A DNA stretch of 64,000 nucleotides from Doris montereyensis (taxonomy: Eukaryota; Mollusca; Gastropoda; Nudibranchia; Dorididae): the NCBI GenBank assembly GCA_037039925.1, contig JAXRKP010001863.1, forward strand, positions 1 to 64,000, written 5' to 3'. The first letter of the stretch is position 1; every line of letters begins with the position of its first letter. The notes beneath the pieces are model-generated. The model saw nothing but the letters and a program-made list of their open reading frames with translations, had not been told where the DNA came from and did no database searches. Positions 1-11,187 of this stretch are shown piece by piece. Both the position numbers and the translations under genes were made by a program.

Positions 1-940
1 GCGGTTGAAACCGGTTTAAAGCGGTTTAAAGCGGTTCAAACTGGTTCTGAGCGGTTTAAAGCTGTTATAAGCGGTCAAAACAGGCAAAACGCGGCTACAA
101 CCGGTTACAAGCGGTTTAAAGCGGTTGAAACCGGTTACACGCGGTTTAAAGCGGCTGAAAGTGGTTTAAAACTGTTCAAGGCGGTTCAAAGTGGTTGAAA
201 CCGGTTTAACGCGGTTCGAGGCGGTTAAAACCGGTTGCAAGCGGTTCAAGGCGTTTAAAACCGGTTTTAAGTGGTTGAAACCGGTTTAAAGCCGTTCAAA
301 GCGGTTTTACGTGTTTAAAACCGGTTACAGGCGGTTGAAAGCGGTGAAACCGGTTACAGCGGTTAAAAGTGGTTATAACAGGTTCCAAACGGTTTAAAGC
401 GGTTGAAACCGGCTAAAAGCGATTAAATGCGGTTCAAACCGGTTCAAACCGGTATGAAGGGGTTCAAAGCGGTTTAAAGCAGTTAAAAGCTGTTAAAAGC
501 GGTCAAAACCGGCAAAAAGCGGTCAAAACCGGTTTAAAGCAGTTAAAACTGTTTACAGACGGTTGAAAGCGGATGAAAGCGGTTCAAGGCAGTTAAAAGC
601 GGTTAAAAGTGGTTGAAACTGGTTTAAAGCGGTTGAAAGCGGTTCAAAAGGCGGTTAAAACCGGTTTAATGCGGTTAAAACCGGTTACAGGCGGTTCAAA
701 GCGGTTCGAAGCGGTTAAAAGCGGTTAAAACCGGCAAAAAACGGGTTAAACCGGTTACAAGCGGCTTAAAGCGGTTGAAACCGATTTAAAGCAGTTACAA
801 CCGGTTTAAACCGGTTAAAGGCGGTTTAAAGCGGTCAAAACCGGTTGAAATCAGTTACAAGTGGTTAAAACCGGTAAAAAGCGGCTAAAAGCGGTTCAAA
901 GCGGGTGAAACCGGTTAAAAGCGTTTAAAAAGCGTTAAAA
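1..940. repeat. Decamer array of composite unit 1 (GCGGTTNAAA/CCGGTTTAAA)
   Basis: Ten-base monomers GCGGTTTAAA, GCGGTTGAAA, GCGGTTCAAA and CCGGTTTAAA follow each other with few phase slips. Common variants change the CG of GCGG to TG (GTGGTT) or CA (GCAGTT). The landmark CTGGTTCTGA lies at 41-50 and recurs at about 2288, 4722, 7284, 9870, 12261, 14567, 16956 and 19242, which shows that the monomer order is conserved between the nine units. The array is cut by the window start. It ends in AAGCGTTAAAAAGCGC just before the core. No gene is seen in it. Confidence 0.95.
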
Positions 941-1282
941 AGCGCTAGGAAGCTGTAATAAGCTGTAGGAAGTGGTAGAAAGCGAGAGAAAGCGGAAGCG
1001 GACAAAAATTGGTTAAAAGCGGTGAACTGGACCATGTGTTTATGATTTTGTTCCGATAATGATTGTTTAACGAAGACCACAGCCTGGGGGCGGCCAAACC
1101 TTCATCTGGGCAAGCTGTTGTCTGCTCATCAAGGCACTTATGAGAACAGTTCGCCATCTCGTCAGCCTGCTAAAGCCATCCACGTGCAATGAGCAGGTGG
1201 GAAAAGTTTACAAACAGGAGTGTTCTCTTACTGGCCTGTCTGGTCTGTCTGTCTGTCTGTCTGTGTGACTGAGACAATAAAA
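941..1282. repeat. Non-repetitive core of composite unit 1
   Basis: This is the only complex sequence in the unit and is nearly identical in all nine copies up to about 1203. It begins CTAGGAAGCTGTAATAAGC, includes CAGCCTGGGGGCGGCC and GCCATCCACGTGCAATGAGC, and ends with a GTCT microsatellite (about 1242-1265) and GACTGAGACAATAAA. The minus strand is open for 70 codons (945-1157; starts MANCSHKCLDEQ, ends LITAS). This copy belongs to the subfamily with GCGAGAGAAAGC and the tail AGGAGTGTTCTCTTACTGGCC. I do not recognise a gene or transposon family; a decayed element fragment that founded the satellite is possible. Confidence 0.9.
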
Positions 1283-1938
1283 GAAGACCAAAGACAAGAA
1301 AAGACCAAACCATAAAAAAGAAGACCAAAAACAAGAAAAAAAAAAGTCCAAGTACAAGAGAAGAAGATCTAAGACAAGAAGAGAAAATAAAAGACAGGAA
1401 AAGAAGACCAAAGAAAAAAAAGACCGAAGACAAAAAAGAAGACCAAGACGAAAAAGACCAAAGACAAAAAACAAGACCAAGGACAAAAAAAAGACCAACG
1501 ACAAAAAAGAAGACCAAAGACGAACAGGAAAAGCAGACAAAAAAGAAGACCCAAGACAGGAAAGAAATAAAATACAAGAAAAAAAATCAATGACAAAAAA
1601 GAATAACAAAGACAAGAAAAGAAGACCAAAGACCAGACAAGAAGACAAAGGCAATAAAAGAAGACCAAAAACAAGAAAAGACCAAGACAAAAAAGAAGAC
1701 CAAAAACAAGAAAAGAAGACAAAATACAAGGAAAAAGACAAAAGACAAGAAAAGAAGACCAAAGACAAGAAGAGAAGATCAAAGACAGGAAAAGAAGACC
1801 AGAGACAAAAAAAGAAGACCAAAGACAAAAAAAGACGAAAGACAAAAAAGAAGACAAAGACAAAAAAGAAGACAGGAAAAGTAAAAGACAAGAAAAAAAA
1901 AGACCAAGGACAAGATAAGGTAGAAAGAGGTAGACAGT
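1283..1938. repeat. Purine-rich array of composite unit 1
   Basis: The consensus 20-mer is AAGACCAAAGACAAGAAAAG with variants such as AAGATCAAAGACAGGAAAAG and AAGACGAACAGGAAAAGCAG. The plus strand is dominated by A and G with regular C and very few T. The array starts directly after the AATAAA of the core and ends in the boundary motif AGACCAAGGACAAGATAAGG followed by TAGAAAGAGG. Apparent Lys/Arg-rich plus-strand frames and Phe/Leu-rich minus-strand frames are composition artefacts. Confidence 0.93.
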
Positions 1939-3223
1939 AGAAAAGCGGTTAAAAGAGGTTAATAGCGGTTAAAAGCGGTTAAAAGCGGTTAAACCGGTTA
2001 AAACCGTTTAAAAGCGGTTACAGTTAAAACCGGTACAGCGATTCAAAAGCGAATAAAAGCGGTTTCAAGTGGTTTAAAGCGGTTGAAACCAGTTTAAAGC
2101 AGTTCAAAGCGGTTGAAATCGGTTTGAAGCGGTTAAAATCGGTTAAAACCGGAAAAAGTGGTTATAACCGGTTACAGTCGGTTTAAAGCGGTTGAAACCG
2201 GTTTAAAGCGGTTCAAAGTGGTTAAAACCGGTTTAAAGCGGTACAAAGCGGTTGAAACCGGTTTAAAGCGGTTTAAAGCGGTTCAAACTGGTTCTGAGCG
2301 GTTTAAAGCTGTTAAAGCGGTCAAAACAGGCGGTTAAAACGCGGCAAACAACCGGTTACAAGCGGTTTAAAGCGGTTGAAACCGGTTACACGCGGTTTAA
2401 AGCGGCTGAAAGTGGTTTAAAACTGTTCAAGGCGGTTTAAAAAAGTGGTTGAAACCGGTTTAACGCGGTTCGAGGCGGTTAAAACCGGTTGCAAGCGGTT
2501 CAAGGCGTTTAAAACCGGTTGAAAGTGGTTGAAACCGGTTTAAAGCGGTTCAAAGCGGTTTTACGTGTTTAAAACCGGTTACAGGCGGTTGAAAGCGGTG
2601 GAAACCGGTTTTACAGCGTTAAAAAAAGTGGTTATAACAGGTTCCAAACGGTTTAAAGCGGTTGAAACCGGCGGTTAAAAGCGATTAAATGCGGTTCAAA
2701 CCGGTTCAAACCGGTATGAAGGGGTTCAAAGCGGTTTAAAGCAGTTAAAAGCGGTTAAAAGCGGTTAAAACCGGTTAAATCAAAATACAAAAAGCGGTCA
2801 AAACCGGTTTAAAGCAGTTAAAACTGTTTACAGACGGTTGAAAGCGGATGAAAGCGGTTCAAGGCAGTTAAAGCGGTTAAAAGTGGTTGAAACTGGTTTA
2901 AAGCGGTTGAAAGCGGTTCAAGGTTACGGTTAAAACCGGTTTAATGCGGTTAAAACCGGTTACAGGCGGTTCAAAGCGGTTCGAAGCGGTTAAAAGCGGT
3001 TAAAACCGGCAAAAAACGGGTTAAACCGGTTAAAGCGCTTTAAAGCTTAAAGCGGTTGAAACCGATTTAAAGAGCAGTTACAACCGGTTTAAACCGGTTA
3101 CAGGCGGTTTAAAGCGGTTGAAACCGGTTGAAATCAGTTACAAGTGGTTAAAACCGGTAAAAAGCGGCTAAAAGCGGTTCAAAGCGGGTGAAACCGGTTA
3201 AAAGCGTTTAAAAAGCGTTAAAA
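1939..3223. repeat. Decamer array of composite unit 2
   Basis: It shares the monomer order of unit 1 but carries extra pieces: an extra GCGGTTAAAA near 2330-2350, a short A-run insertion near 2625-2635, and a purine-array-like fragment (CAAAATACAA) at 2781-2790 in place of a monomer. It begins with regular GCGGTTAAAA monomers after the purine boundary. Confidence 0.93.
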
Positions 3224-3594
3224 AGCGCTAGGAAGCTGTAATAAGCTGTAGGAAGTGGTAGAAAGCGTTAGAAAGCGGAAGCGGACAAAAATTGGTTAAA
3301 AGCGGTGAACTGGACCATGTGTTTATGATTTTGTTCCGATAATGATTGTTTAACGAAGACCACAGCCTGGGGGCGGCCAAACCTTCATCTGGGCAAGCTG
3401 TTGTCTGCTCATCAAGGCACTTATGAGAACAGTTCGCCATCTCGTCAGCCTGCTAAAGCCATCCACGTGCAATGACCAGTTGGTGGGAAACGTCGTTACA
3501 AACACATTCAATTGTAACATCTGTTTTAGGTGGCATTTTATTTTCTGTCTGGTCTGTCTGTCTGTCTGTCTCTGTCTGTGACTGAGACAATAAA
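3224..3594. repeat. Core of composite unit 2
   Basis: This copy is of the second subfamily, with GCGTTAGAAAGC. After GTGCAATGA it reads CCAG instead of GCAG and carries a longer tail with CAATTGTAACATCTG and GGCATTTTATTTTCTG, which is shared best with unit 3. The GTCT tract (about 3543-3579) is interrupted by TCTC. The 70-codon minus-strand frame (3228-3440) is intact. Confidence 0.9.
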
Positions 3595-4237
3595 AGAAGA
3601 CCAAAGACAAGAAAATACCAAACCAAAAAAAGAAGACCAAAAACAAGAAAAAAGGCCAAGTACAAGAGAAGAAGATCTAAGACAAGAAGAGAAAATCAAA
3701 GACAGGAAAAGAAGACCAAAGAAAAAAAAGACCGAAGACAAAAATGAAGACCAAGACGAAAAAGACCAAAGACAAAAAACAAGACCAGAGACAAAAAACA
3801 AGACCAAGGACAAAAAAAGACCAAAGACAAAAAAGAAGACCAAAGACGAACAGGAAAAGCAGACAAAAAAGAAGACCCAAGACAGGAAAGAAGATAAAAT
3901 ACAAGAAAAAAAAACCAACGACAAAAAAGAAGAACAAAGACAAGAAAAGAAGACCAAAGACCAGACGAGAAGACAAAGTCAATAAAAGGAGACCAAAAAC
4001 AAGAAAAGACCAAGACAAAAAAGAAGACCAAATACAAGAAAAGAAGACAAAATACAAGGAAAAAAGACAAAAGACAAGAAAAGAAGACCAAAGACAAGAA
4101 GAGAACATCAAAGACATGAAAAGAAGACCAAATACAAAAAAGAAGACCAAAGACAAAAAAGAAGACAAAGACAAAAAACAAGACCAAAGACAAAAAAGAA
4201 GACTAAGGAAGGAAAAGTAAAAAAGAGACAAAGAAAA
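3595..4237. repeat. Purine-rich array of composite unit 2
   Basis: The 20-bp-period purine array continues from the core. It differs from most units at its end: the AAGGACAAGATAAGG boundary motif is missing and the array closes with GACTAAGGAAGGAAAAG and AAAGAGACAAAGAAAACGG. It contains the variant GAGAACATCAAAGACATG shared with unit 3. Confidence 0.92.
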
Positions 4238-5738
4238 CGGTTAAAAGAGGTTAATAAAAAGCGGTTAAAAGTGGTTACAGCGATTCAAATGCGAAGAAAA
4301 GCGGTTTCAATGGGACAAAGCTAAAACCAGAAAAGCGGTTCAAAGCAGTTTAAAGCGGTTAAAAGCGGTTGTAAGCGGTTAAAACCGACAAAAGGCGGCT
4401 AAGACCGGTAAAAGCGGTTTAAAGCGGTTCAAAGCAGTTTAAAGCGGTTAAAAGCTGTTGTAAGCGGTTGAAACGGTTTAAAGCGGTTCAAAAGCGAATA
4501 AAAGCAGTTTGAAGTGGTTTAAAGCGGTTGAAACCGGTTCAAAGCGGTTGAAATCGGTTTAAGCGGTTTAAATCGGTTGAAACCGAAAAAAGTGGTTATA
4601 ACCGGTTACAGTCGGTTTAAAGCGGTTGAAACCGGTTTAAAGCGGTTCAAAGTGGTTAAAACCGGTTTAAAGCGGTACAAAGCGGTTGAAACCGGTTTAA
4701 AGCGGTTTAAAGCGGTTCAAACTGGTTCTGAGCGGTTTAAAGCTGTTAAAATAAGCGGTCAAAACAGGCAAAACCGCGGTTACAACCGGTTACAAGCGGT
4801 TTAAAGCGGTTGAAACCGGTTTACACGCGGTTTAAAGCGGCTGAAAGTGGTTTAAAACTGTTCAAAAGGCGGTTTAAAAGCGGTTGAAACCGGTTTAAAG
4901 CGGTTCGAGTTTAAAGCGGTTAAAACCGGTTGTAAGCGGTTCAAAAGGCGTTTAAAACCGGTTTTAAAGCGGTTGAAACCGGTTTAAAGCGGTTCAAAGC
5001 GGTTTTAAAACCGGTAAAAGTTTAAAACCGGTTACAGGCGGTTGAAAGCGGTTGAAACCGGTTTAAAGCGGTTCAAAGCGGTTAAAAAAGTGGTTATAAC
5101 AGGTTCCAAACCGGTTTAAAGCGGTTGAAACCGGCTAAAAGCGATTAAATGCGGTTCAAACCGGTTCAAACCGGTTAAAATGAAGGCGGTTCAAAAAGCG
5201 GTTTAAAGCAGTTAAAAGCTGTTAAAAGCGGTCAAAACCGGCAAAAAGCGGTCAAAACCGGTTTAAAGCAGTTAAAACAAAAGACAAGAAGAGTTTACAG
5301 ACGGTTGAAAGCAAGGGATGAAAGCGGTTCAAGGAAAAGCGGTTAAAAGCGGTTAAAAGCGGTTTGAAACTGGTTTAAAGCGGTTGAAAGCGGTTCAAAT
5401 GCGGTTAAAACCGGTTTAATGCGGTTAAAACCGGTTTACAGGCGGTTCAAAGCGGTTTAAAGCGGTTAAAAGCGGTTATAAGCGGTTAAAAACCGGCTAA
5501 AACCGAAAACGGGTTAAACCGGTTACAAGCGGTTCAAAGCGGTTGAAACCGGTTTAAAGCGGAGTGGTTAAACCGGTTTAAACCGGTTAGGCAGGCGGTT
5601 TAAAGCGGTTGAAACCGGTTGAAAGCTGTCAAAAGCGGTTAAACCCGTTTAAAACGTTTGGTTAAAACCGGTAAAAAGCGGCTAAAAGCGGTTCAAAGCG
5701 GGTGAAACCGGTTAAAAAGCGTTTAAAAAGCGTTAAAA
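4238..5738. repeat. Decamer array of composite unit 3
   Basis: Monomers are GCGGTTNAAA/CCGGTTTAAA, and the landmark lies at 4722-4731. This copy is longer than average because of many inserted or extended monomers from about 4860 on. A purine-array-like piece (AAAAGACAAGAAGAG) interrupts it at 5277-5293. It has more phase breaks than units 1, 6, 8 and 9. Confidence 0.92.
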
Positions 5739-6075
5739 AGCGCTAGGAAGCTGTAATAAGCTGTAGGAAGTGGTAGAAAGCGTTAGAAAGCGGAAGCGGA
5801 CAAAAATTGGTTAAAAGCGGTGAACTGGACCATGTGTTTATGGTTTTGTTCCGATAATGATTGTTTAACGAAGACCACAGCCTGGGGGCGGCCAAACCTT
5901 CATCCGGGCAAGCTGTTGTCTGCTCATCAAGGCACTTATGAGAACAGTTCGCCATCTCGTCAGCCTGCTAAAGCCATCCACGTGCAATGAGCAGTTGGGC
6001 AGAAAGTGTGGACGTCGTTATTTTACAATTCAATTGTAACATCTGTTTTAAGGTTGCCATTTTATTTTCTGTCTG

Positions 6076-6113
<38 letters not shown>

Positions 6114-6130
6114 GTCACTGAGACAATAAA
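5739..6130. repeat. Core of composite unit 3
   Basis: This is the longest core. It has the GCGTTAGAAAGC variant, the tail CAATTGTAACATCTG shared with unit 2, and a long GTCT tract (about 6069-6113) followed by GTGTCACTGAGAC rather than GTGTGACTGAGAC. The 70-codon minus-strand frame (5743-5955) is intact with one Ile-to-Thr change (NKTINTW). Confidence 0.9.
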
Positions 6131-6778
6131 AGAAGACCAAAGACAAGAAAAGACCAAACCAAAAAAGAAGACCAAAAACAAGAAAAAAAGGCCAAGTACA
6201 AGAGAAGAAGATCTAAGACAAGAAGAGAAAATCAAAGACAGGAAAAGAAGACCAAAGAAAAAAAAGACCGAAGACAAAAATGAAGACCAAGACGAAAAAG
6301 ACCAAAGACAAAAAACAAGACCAGAGACAAAAAACAAGACCAAGGACAAAAAAGACCAAAGACAAAAAAGAAGACCAAAGACGAACAGGAAAAGCAGACA
6401 AAAAAGAAGACCCAAGACAGGAAAGAAGATAAAATACAAGAAAAAAAAACCAACGACAAAAAAAGAATAACAAAGACAAGAAAAGAAGACCAAAGACCAG
6501 ACAAGAAGACAAAGACAATAAAAGAAGACCAAAAACAAGAAAAGACCAAGACAAAAAAAGAAGACCAAAAACAAGAAAAGAAGACAAAATACAAGGAAAA
6601 AGACAAAAGACAAGAAAAGAAGACCAAAGACAAGAAGAGAACATCAAAGACATGAAAAGAAGACCAAATACAAAAAAAGAAGACCAAAGACAAAAAAAAG
6701 ACAAAGACAAAAAACAAGACCAAAGACAAGAAAAGAAGACTAAGGACAGGAAAAGTAAAAAGAAGACAGAGGTAGAAA
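6131..6778. repeat. Purine-rich array of composite unit 3
   Basis: It is closely like unit 2, including GAGAACATCAAAGACATG and the ending GACTAAGGACAGGAAAAG, then GACAGAGGTAGAAAAGCGG. The standard AAGGACAAGATAAGG boundary is absent. Confidence 0.92.
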
Positions 6779-8456
6779 AGCGGTTAAAAGAGGTTAATAG
6801 CGGTTAAAAGAAAGTGGTTACAGCGATTCAAATGCGAAGAAAAGCGGTTTCAATGGGTAAAAGAGGTAAAACCAGTTTAAAGCGGTTCAAAGCAAAAGCG
6901 GTTAAAAGCGGTTAAAAGCGGTTAAAACCGACGGCTAAGACCGGTAAAACCGGTTTAAAAGCAGTTTAAAGCGATTCAAAAGCGAATAAAAGCGGTTTCA
7001 AGTAAGCGGTTGGTTTAAAGCGGTTAAAACCAGTGGTTAAAGCAGTTTAAAGCGGTTGAAATCGGTTCAAAGCGGTTAAAACCGGTTTTAGCGGTAAACG
7101 GTTGAAACCGGTTTAAAAGTGGTTCAAACCGGTTTCAACCGGTTACAGTTCAAACCGGTTTAAAGCGATTAAAACCGGTTTAAAGAAACCGGTTCAAACC
7201 GGTTTGGTTAAAACCGGTTTGAAGCGGTTAAAATCGGTAACGGGCGGTTGAAACCGGTTTAAACCGGTTTAAAGCGGTTCAAACTGGTTCTGTTAAAAGC
7301 GGTTTAAAGCGGTTGAAACCGGTTTCAAGCGGTTCAAAACAGGTTGAAAACGGCGGCGGTTAAAACCGGTTACAAGCGGTTTAAAGCGGTTGAAACCGGT
7401 TTAAACACGCGGTTTAAAGCGGTTAAAAGTGGTTTTAAACGGTTACAGCGATTCAAATGCGGCGGTTAAAAGTGGTTGAAACCGGTTTAACGCGGTTCGA
7501 GGCGGTTAAAACCGGTTGTAAGCGGTTCAAAAGGCGTTTAAAACCGGTTTTAAAGTGGTTGAAACCGGTTTAAAGTGGTTCAAACCGGTTTGAACGTGTT
7601 TAAAACCGGTTACAGGCGGTTGAAAGCGGTGGAAACCGGCTTAAAGCGGTTAAAAGTGGTTATAACAGGTTCCAAACGGTTTAAAGCGGTTAAAACCGGT
7701 TAAAAGCGATTAAATGCGGTTCAAACCGGTTCAAACCGGTATGAAGGGGTTCAAAGCGGTTTAAAGCAGTTAAAAAGCTGTTAAAAGCGGTCAAAACCGG
7801 CAAGCGGTTGAAAGCGGGTCAAAACCGGTTTAAAGCAGTTAAAACTGTTTACAGACGGTTGAAAGCGGTTGAAAGCGGTTCAAAGTGGTTCAAAGTCGTT
7901 AAAACCGGTTTAAAAGTTGGTTGAAACCGGTTTAAAGCGGTTAAAATCGGTTATAGAAAGTTAAATCAAAATACAAGGAAAAAGACAAAAGACAAGAAGA
8001 GAACATCGGTTAAAACCGGTTTAAAGACGGACAAAAACAAACCGGAAGACAAGGCGGTTAGACAGAGGTAGAAAAGCGGTTAAAAGAGGTTAAGCGGTTA
8101 AAAGCGGTTAAAACCGTTAAAAAAAACGGGTTCGAAAGCGGTTTCAAGGGTTCAAACGGGGTTAGTTTAAAGCGGCGGTTATAAGCGGTTGAAACAAAAG
8201 GCGGCTAAAACCGATTAAATTTGAAACCGCTTTAAAGTTCAAAGCGGTTGAAACCAACCGGTTGAAACCGGTCAAAACCGGTTACACGGTTTAAAGCGGT
8301 TGAAACCGGCTAAAAGCTGTCAAAAGCGGTTCAAACCCGTTTAAAACGGTTGAAACCGGTTGAAATCAGTTCAAAACCGGTTTAAAACCGGTTCAAGCGG
8401 CAAAAAAGCGGTTCAAAGCGGTTGAAACCGGTTAAAAACGTTTAAAAAGCGATAAA
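6779..8456. repeat. Decamer array of composite unit 4 (disordered)
   Basis: This is the longest and most irregular of the nine arrays. It holds two purine-array-like islands (about 7963-8006 and 8027-8057). The second is followed by GACAGAGGTAGAAAAGCGG and TTAAAAGAGG, which is the purine-to-decamer boundary itself, so a boundary seems to have been copied into the middle of the array. The landmark is degraded at 7284. Confidence 0.9.
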
Positions 8457-8764
8457 AAGGCTAGGAAGCTGTAATAAGCTGTAGGAAGTGGTAGAAAGCG
8501 TTAGAAAGCGGAAGCGGACAAAAATTGGTTAAAAGCGGTCAACTGGACCATGTGTTTATGATTTTGTTCCGATAACGATTGTTTAACGAAGACCATAGCC
8601 TGGGGGCGGCCAAACCTTCATCTGGGCAAGCTGTTGTCTGCTCATCAAGGCACTTATGAGAACAGTTCGCCATCTCGTCAGCCTGCTAAAGCCATCCACG
8701 TGCAATGAGCAGTTGGGGAAAAGTTTACAAACATTGGAGTTTTGTTCATTTTATTTTCTGTCTG

Positions 8765-8802
<38 letters not shown>

Positions 8803-8819
8803 GTGACTGAGACAATAAA
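8457..8819. repeat. Core of composite unit 4 (minus-strand frame broken)
   Basis: The start is altered (AAGGCTAGG instead of AGCGCTAGG). There are point differences, including GGTCAACTGG for GGTGAACTGG. That G-to-C change at 8540 turns a Ser codon of the minus-strand frame into TGA, so the frame from 8673 stops after 44 codons instead of 70. The tail is TTGGAGTTTTGTTCATTTTA, and the GTCT tract (about 8757-8803) is long. Confidence 0.9.
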
Positions 8820-9489
8820 AGAAGACCAAAGACAAGAAAAGACCAAACCATAAAAAAGAAGACCAAAAACAAGAAAAAAGTCCAAGTACAAGAGAAGAAG
8901 ATCTAAGACAAGAAGAGAAAATCAAAGACAGGAAAAGAAGACCAAAGAAAAAAAAGACCGAAGACAAAAAAGAAGACCAAGACGAAAAAGACCAAAGACA
9001 AAAAACAAGACCAAGACAAAAAAAAGACCAACAAAAAAAGACAAAGACAAAAAGAAGACCAAAGACGAACAGGAAAAGCAGACAAAAAAGAAGACCCAAG
9101 ACAGGAAAGAAGACAAAATACAAGAAAAAAAAATCAATGACAAAAAAGAATAACAAAGACAAGAAAAGAAGACCAAAGACCAGACAAGAAGACAAAGGCA
9201 ATAAAAGAAGACCAAAAACAAGAAAAGACCAAGACAAAAAAAGAAGACCAAAAACAAGAAAAGAAGACAAAATACAAGGAAAACGACAAAAGACAAGAAA
9301 AGAAGACCAAAGACAAGAAGAGAAGATCAAAGACAGGAAAAGAAGACCAAAGACAAAAAAAAGAAGACTAAAGACAAAAAAAGACGAAAGACAAAAAAGA
9401 AGACAAAGACAAAAAAGAAGACCAAAGACAAGAAAAGTAAAAAAGAGACAAGGACAAGATAAGGTTAAAAGAGGTTAGACAGTAGAAAA
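8820..9489. repeat. Purine-rich array of composite unit 4
   Basis: This has the standard form with GAGAAGATCAAAGACAGG. It ends GACAAGGACAAGATAAGG, then TTAAAAGAGGTTAGACAGTAG, a slightly altered boundary motif. Confidence 0.92.
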
Positions 9490-10824
9490 GCGGTTAAAAG
9501 AGGTTAGCGATTCAAATGCGAAGTTAAAAGCGGTTTCAATGGGTTACAAAGCGGCTAAAACCAGTTTAAAGCGGTTAAAACCGGTTAAAAGCGGTTACAG
9601 CGATTAAAAGCGAAAAAAGCGGCTTAAAAGTGGTTTAAAGCGGTTGAAAGCAGTTTAAAGCGGTTAAAAGTTCAAAGCGGTTGAAATCGGTTTGTTCAAA
9701 GCGGTTAAAATCGGTTAAAACCGGAAAAAGTGGTTAAACCGGTTACAGTCGGTTTAAAGCGGTTGAAACCGGTTTAAAGCGGTTCAAAGTGGTTAAAACC
9801 GGTTTAAAGCGGTACAAAGCGGTTGAAACCGGTTTAAAGCGATTAAAACCGGTTTAAAGCGGTTTCAAACTGGTTCTGAGCGGTTTAAAGCTGTTAAAAG
9901 CGGTCAAAACACCGGTTTCAAGCGGGCAAACGCGGCTACAACCGGTTACAAGCGGTTTAAAGCGGTTGAAACCGGTTACACGCGGTTTAAAGCGGCTGAA
10001 AGTGGTTTAAAACTGTTAAAGGCGGTTAAAAAAGTGGTTAAAACCGGTTTAACGCGGTTCGGAGGCGGTTAAAACCGGTTGCAAAGCGGTTCAAGGCGGT
10101 TAAAACCGGTTAAAGCGGTTAAAAAACCGGTTGAAACCGGTTTAAAGCGGTTCAAAGCGGTTTTACGTGTTTAAAACCGGTTACAGGCGGTTGAAAGCGG
10201 TGGAAACCGGTTTAAAGCGGTTAAAAGTGGTTATAACAGGTTCCAAACGGTTTAAAGCGGTTGAAACCGGCTAAAAGCGATTAAATGCGGTTCAAACCGG
10301 TTCAAACCGGTATGAAGGGGTTCAAAGCGGTTTAAAGCAGTTAAAAGCTGTTAAAAGCGGTCAAAACCGGCAAAAAGCGGTCAAAACCGGTTTAAAGCAG
10401 TTAAAACTGTTTACAGACGGTTGAAAGCGGATGAAAGCGGTTCAAGGCAGTTACGGACGGTTAAAAGTGGTTGAAACTGGTTTAAAGCGGTTGAAAGCGG
10501 TTCAAGGCGGTTAAAACCGGTTTTAATGCGGTTAAAACCGGTTACAAGGCGGTTCAAAGCGGTTCGAAGCGGTTAAAAGCGGTTAAAACCGGTTAAAACC
10601 GACAAAAACGGGTTAAACCGGTTGAAACTAAAAGCGGTTAAAGCGGTTGAAACCGATTTAAAGCAGTTACAAAACCGGTTTAAACCGGTTAAAGGCGGTT
10701 TAAAGCGGTTGAAACCGGTTGAAATCAGTTAAAAGTGGTTAAAACCGGTAAAAAAGCGGCGGTTAAAAGCGGTTCAAAGCGGCCAAAGGTGAAACCGGTT
10801 AAAAACGTTTAAAAAGCGTTAAAA
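9490..10824. repeat. Decamer array of composite unit 5
   Basis: Monomer order follows the common plan, with the landmark at 9870. A few monomers are duplicated or reordered, for example AACACCGGTTTCAAGCGGG near 9908 and an extra CCGGTTAAAACC near 10,590. Confidence 0.93.
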
Positions 10825-11187
10825 AGCGCTAGGAAGCTGTAATAAGCTGTAGGAAGTGGTAGAAAGCGTTAGAAAGCGGAAGCGGACAAAAATTGGTTAA
10901 AAGCGGTGAACTGGACCATGTGTTTATGATTTTGTTCCGATAATGATTGTTTAACGAAGACCACAGCCTGGGGGCGGCCAAACCTTCATCTGGGCAAGCT
11001 GTTGTCTGCTCATCAAGGCACTTATGAGAACAGTTCGCCATCTCGTCAGCCTGCTAAAGCCATCCACGTGCAATGAGCAGGTGGGAAAAGTTTACGTCAA
11101 ACATTCAAGTGTTCTTTTAGGTATGGCATTTTATTTTCTGTCTGGTCTGTCTGTCTGTCTGTCTGTCTGTGTGACTGAGACAATAAA
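10825..11187. repeat. Core of composite unit 5
   Basis: This is a GCGTTAGAAAGC-subfamily core. After GCAGGTGGGAAAAGTTTAC it has the tail CATTCAAGTGTTCTTTTAGG, intermediate between the two tail types. The GTCT tract lies at about 11,137-11,172. The 70-codon minus-strand frame (10,829-11,041) is intact. Confidence 0.9.

Noticed and set aside
211..225. RNA polymerase III B box (GGTTCGAGGCG)
   Set aside because: It matches 10 of 11 consensus bases but is one variant of the GCGGTTNAAA decamer. No A box at the right distance, no T-run terminator and no foldable RNA were seen.
941..1282. Core as a tRNA-derived SINE or a LINE 3' end
   Set aside because: No A/B box pair, no reverse transcriptase motif and no target-site duplication can be seen. 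Only the AATAAA and the A-rich flank are suggestive, so no element call is made.
1590..1940. Lys/Arg-rich plus-strand frames resembling a basic nuclear protein
   Set aside because: AAGAAGACC-type repeat reads as KKTK/RRPK in several frames at once. The frames differ between units through indels.
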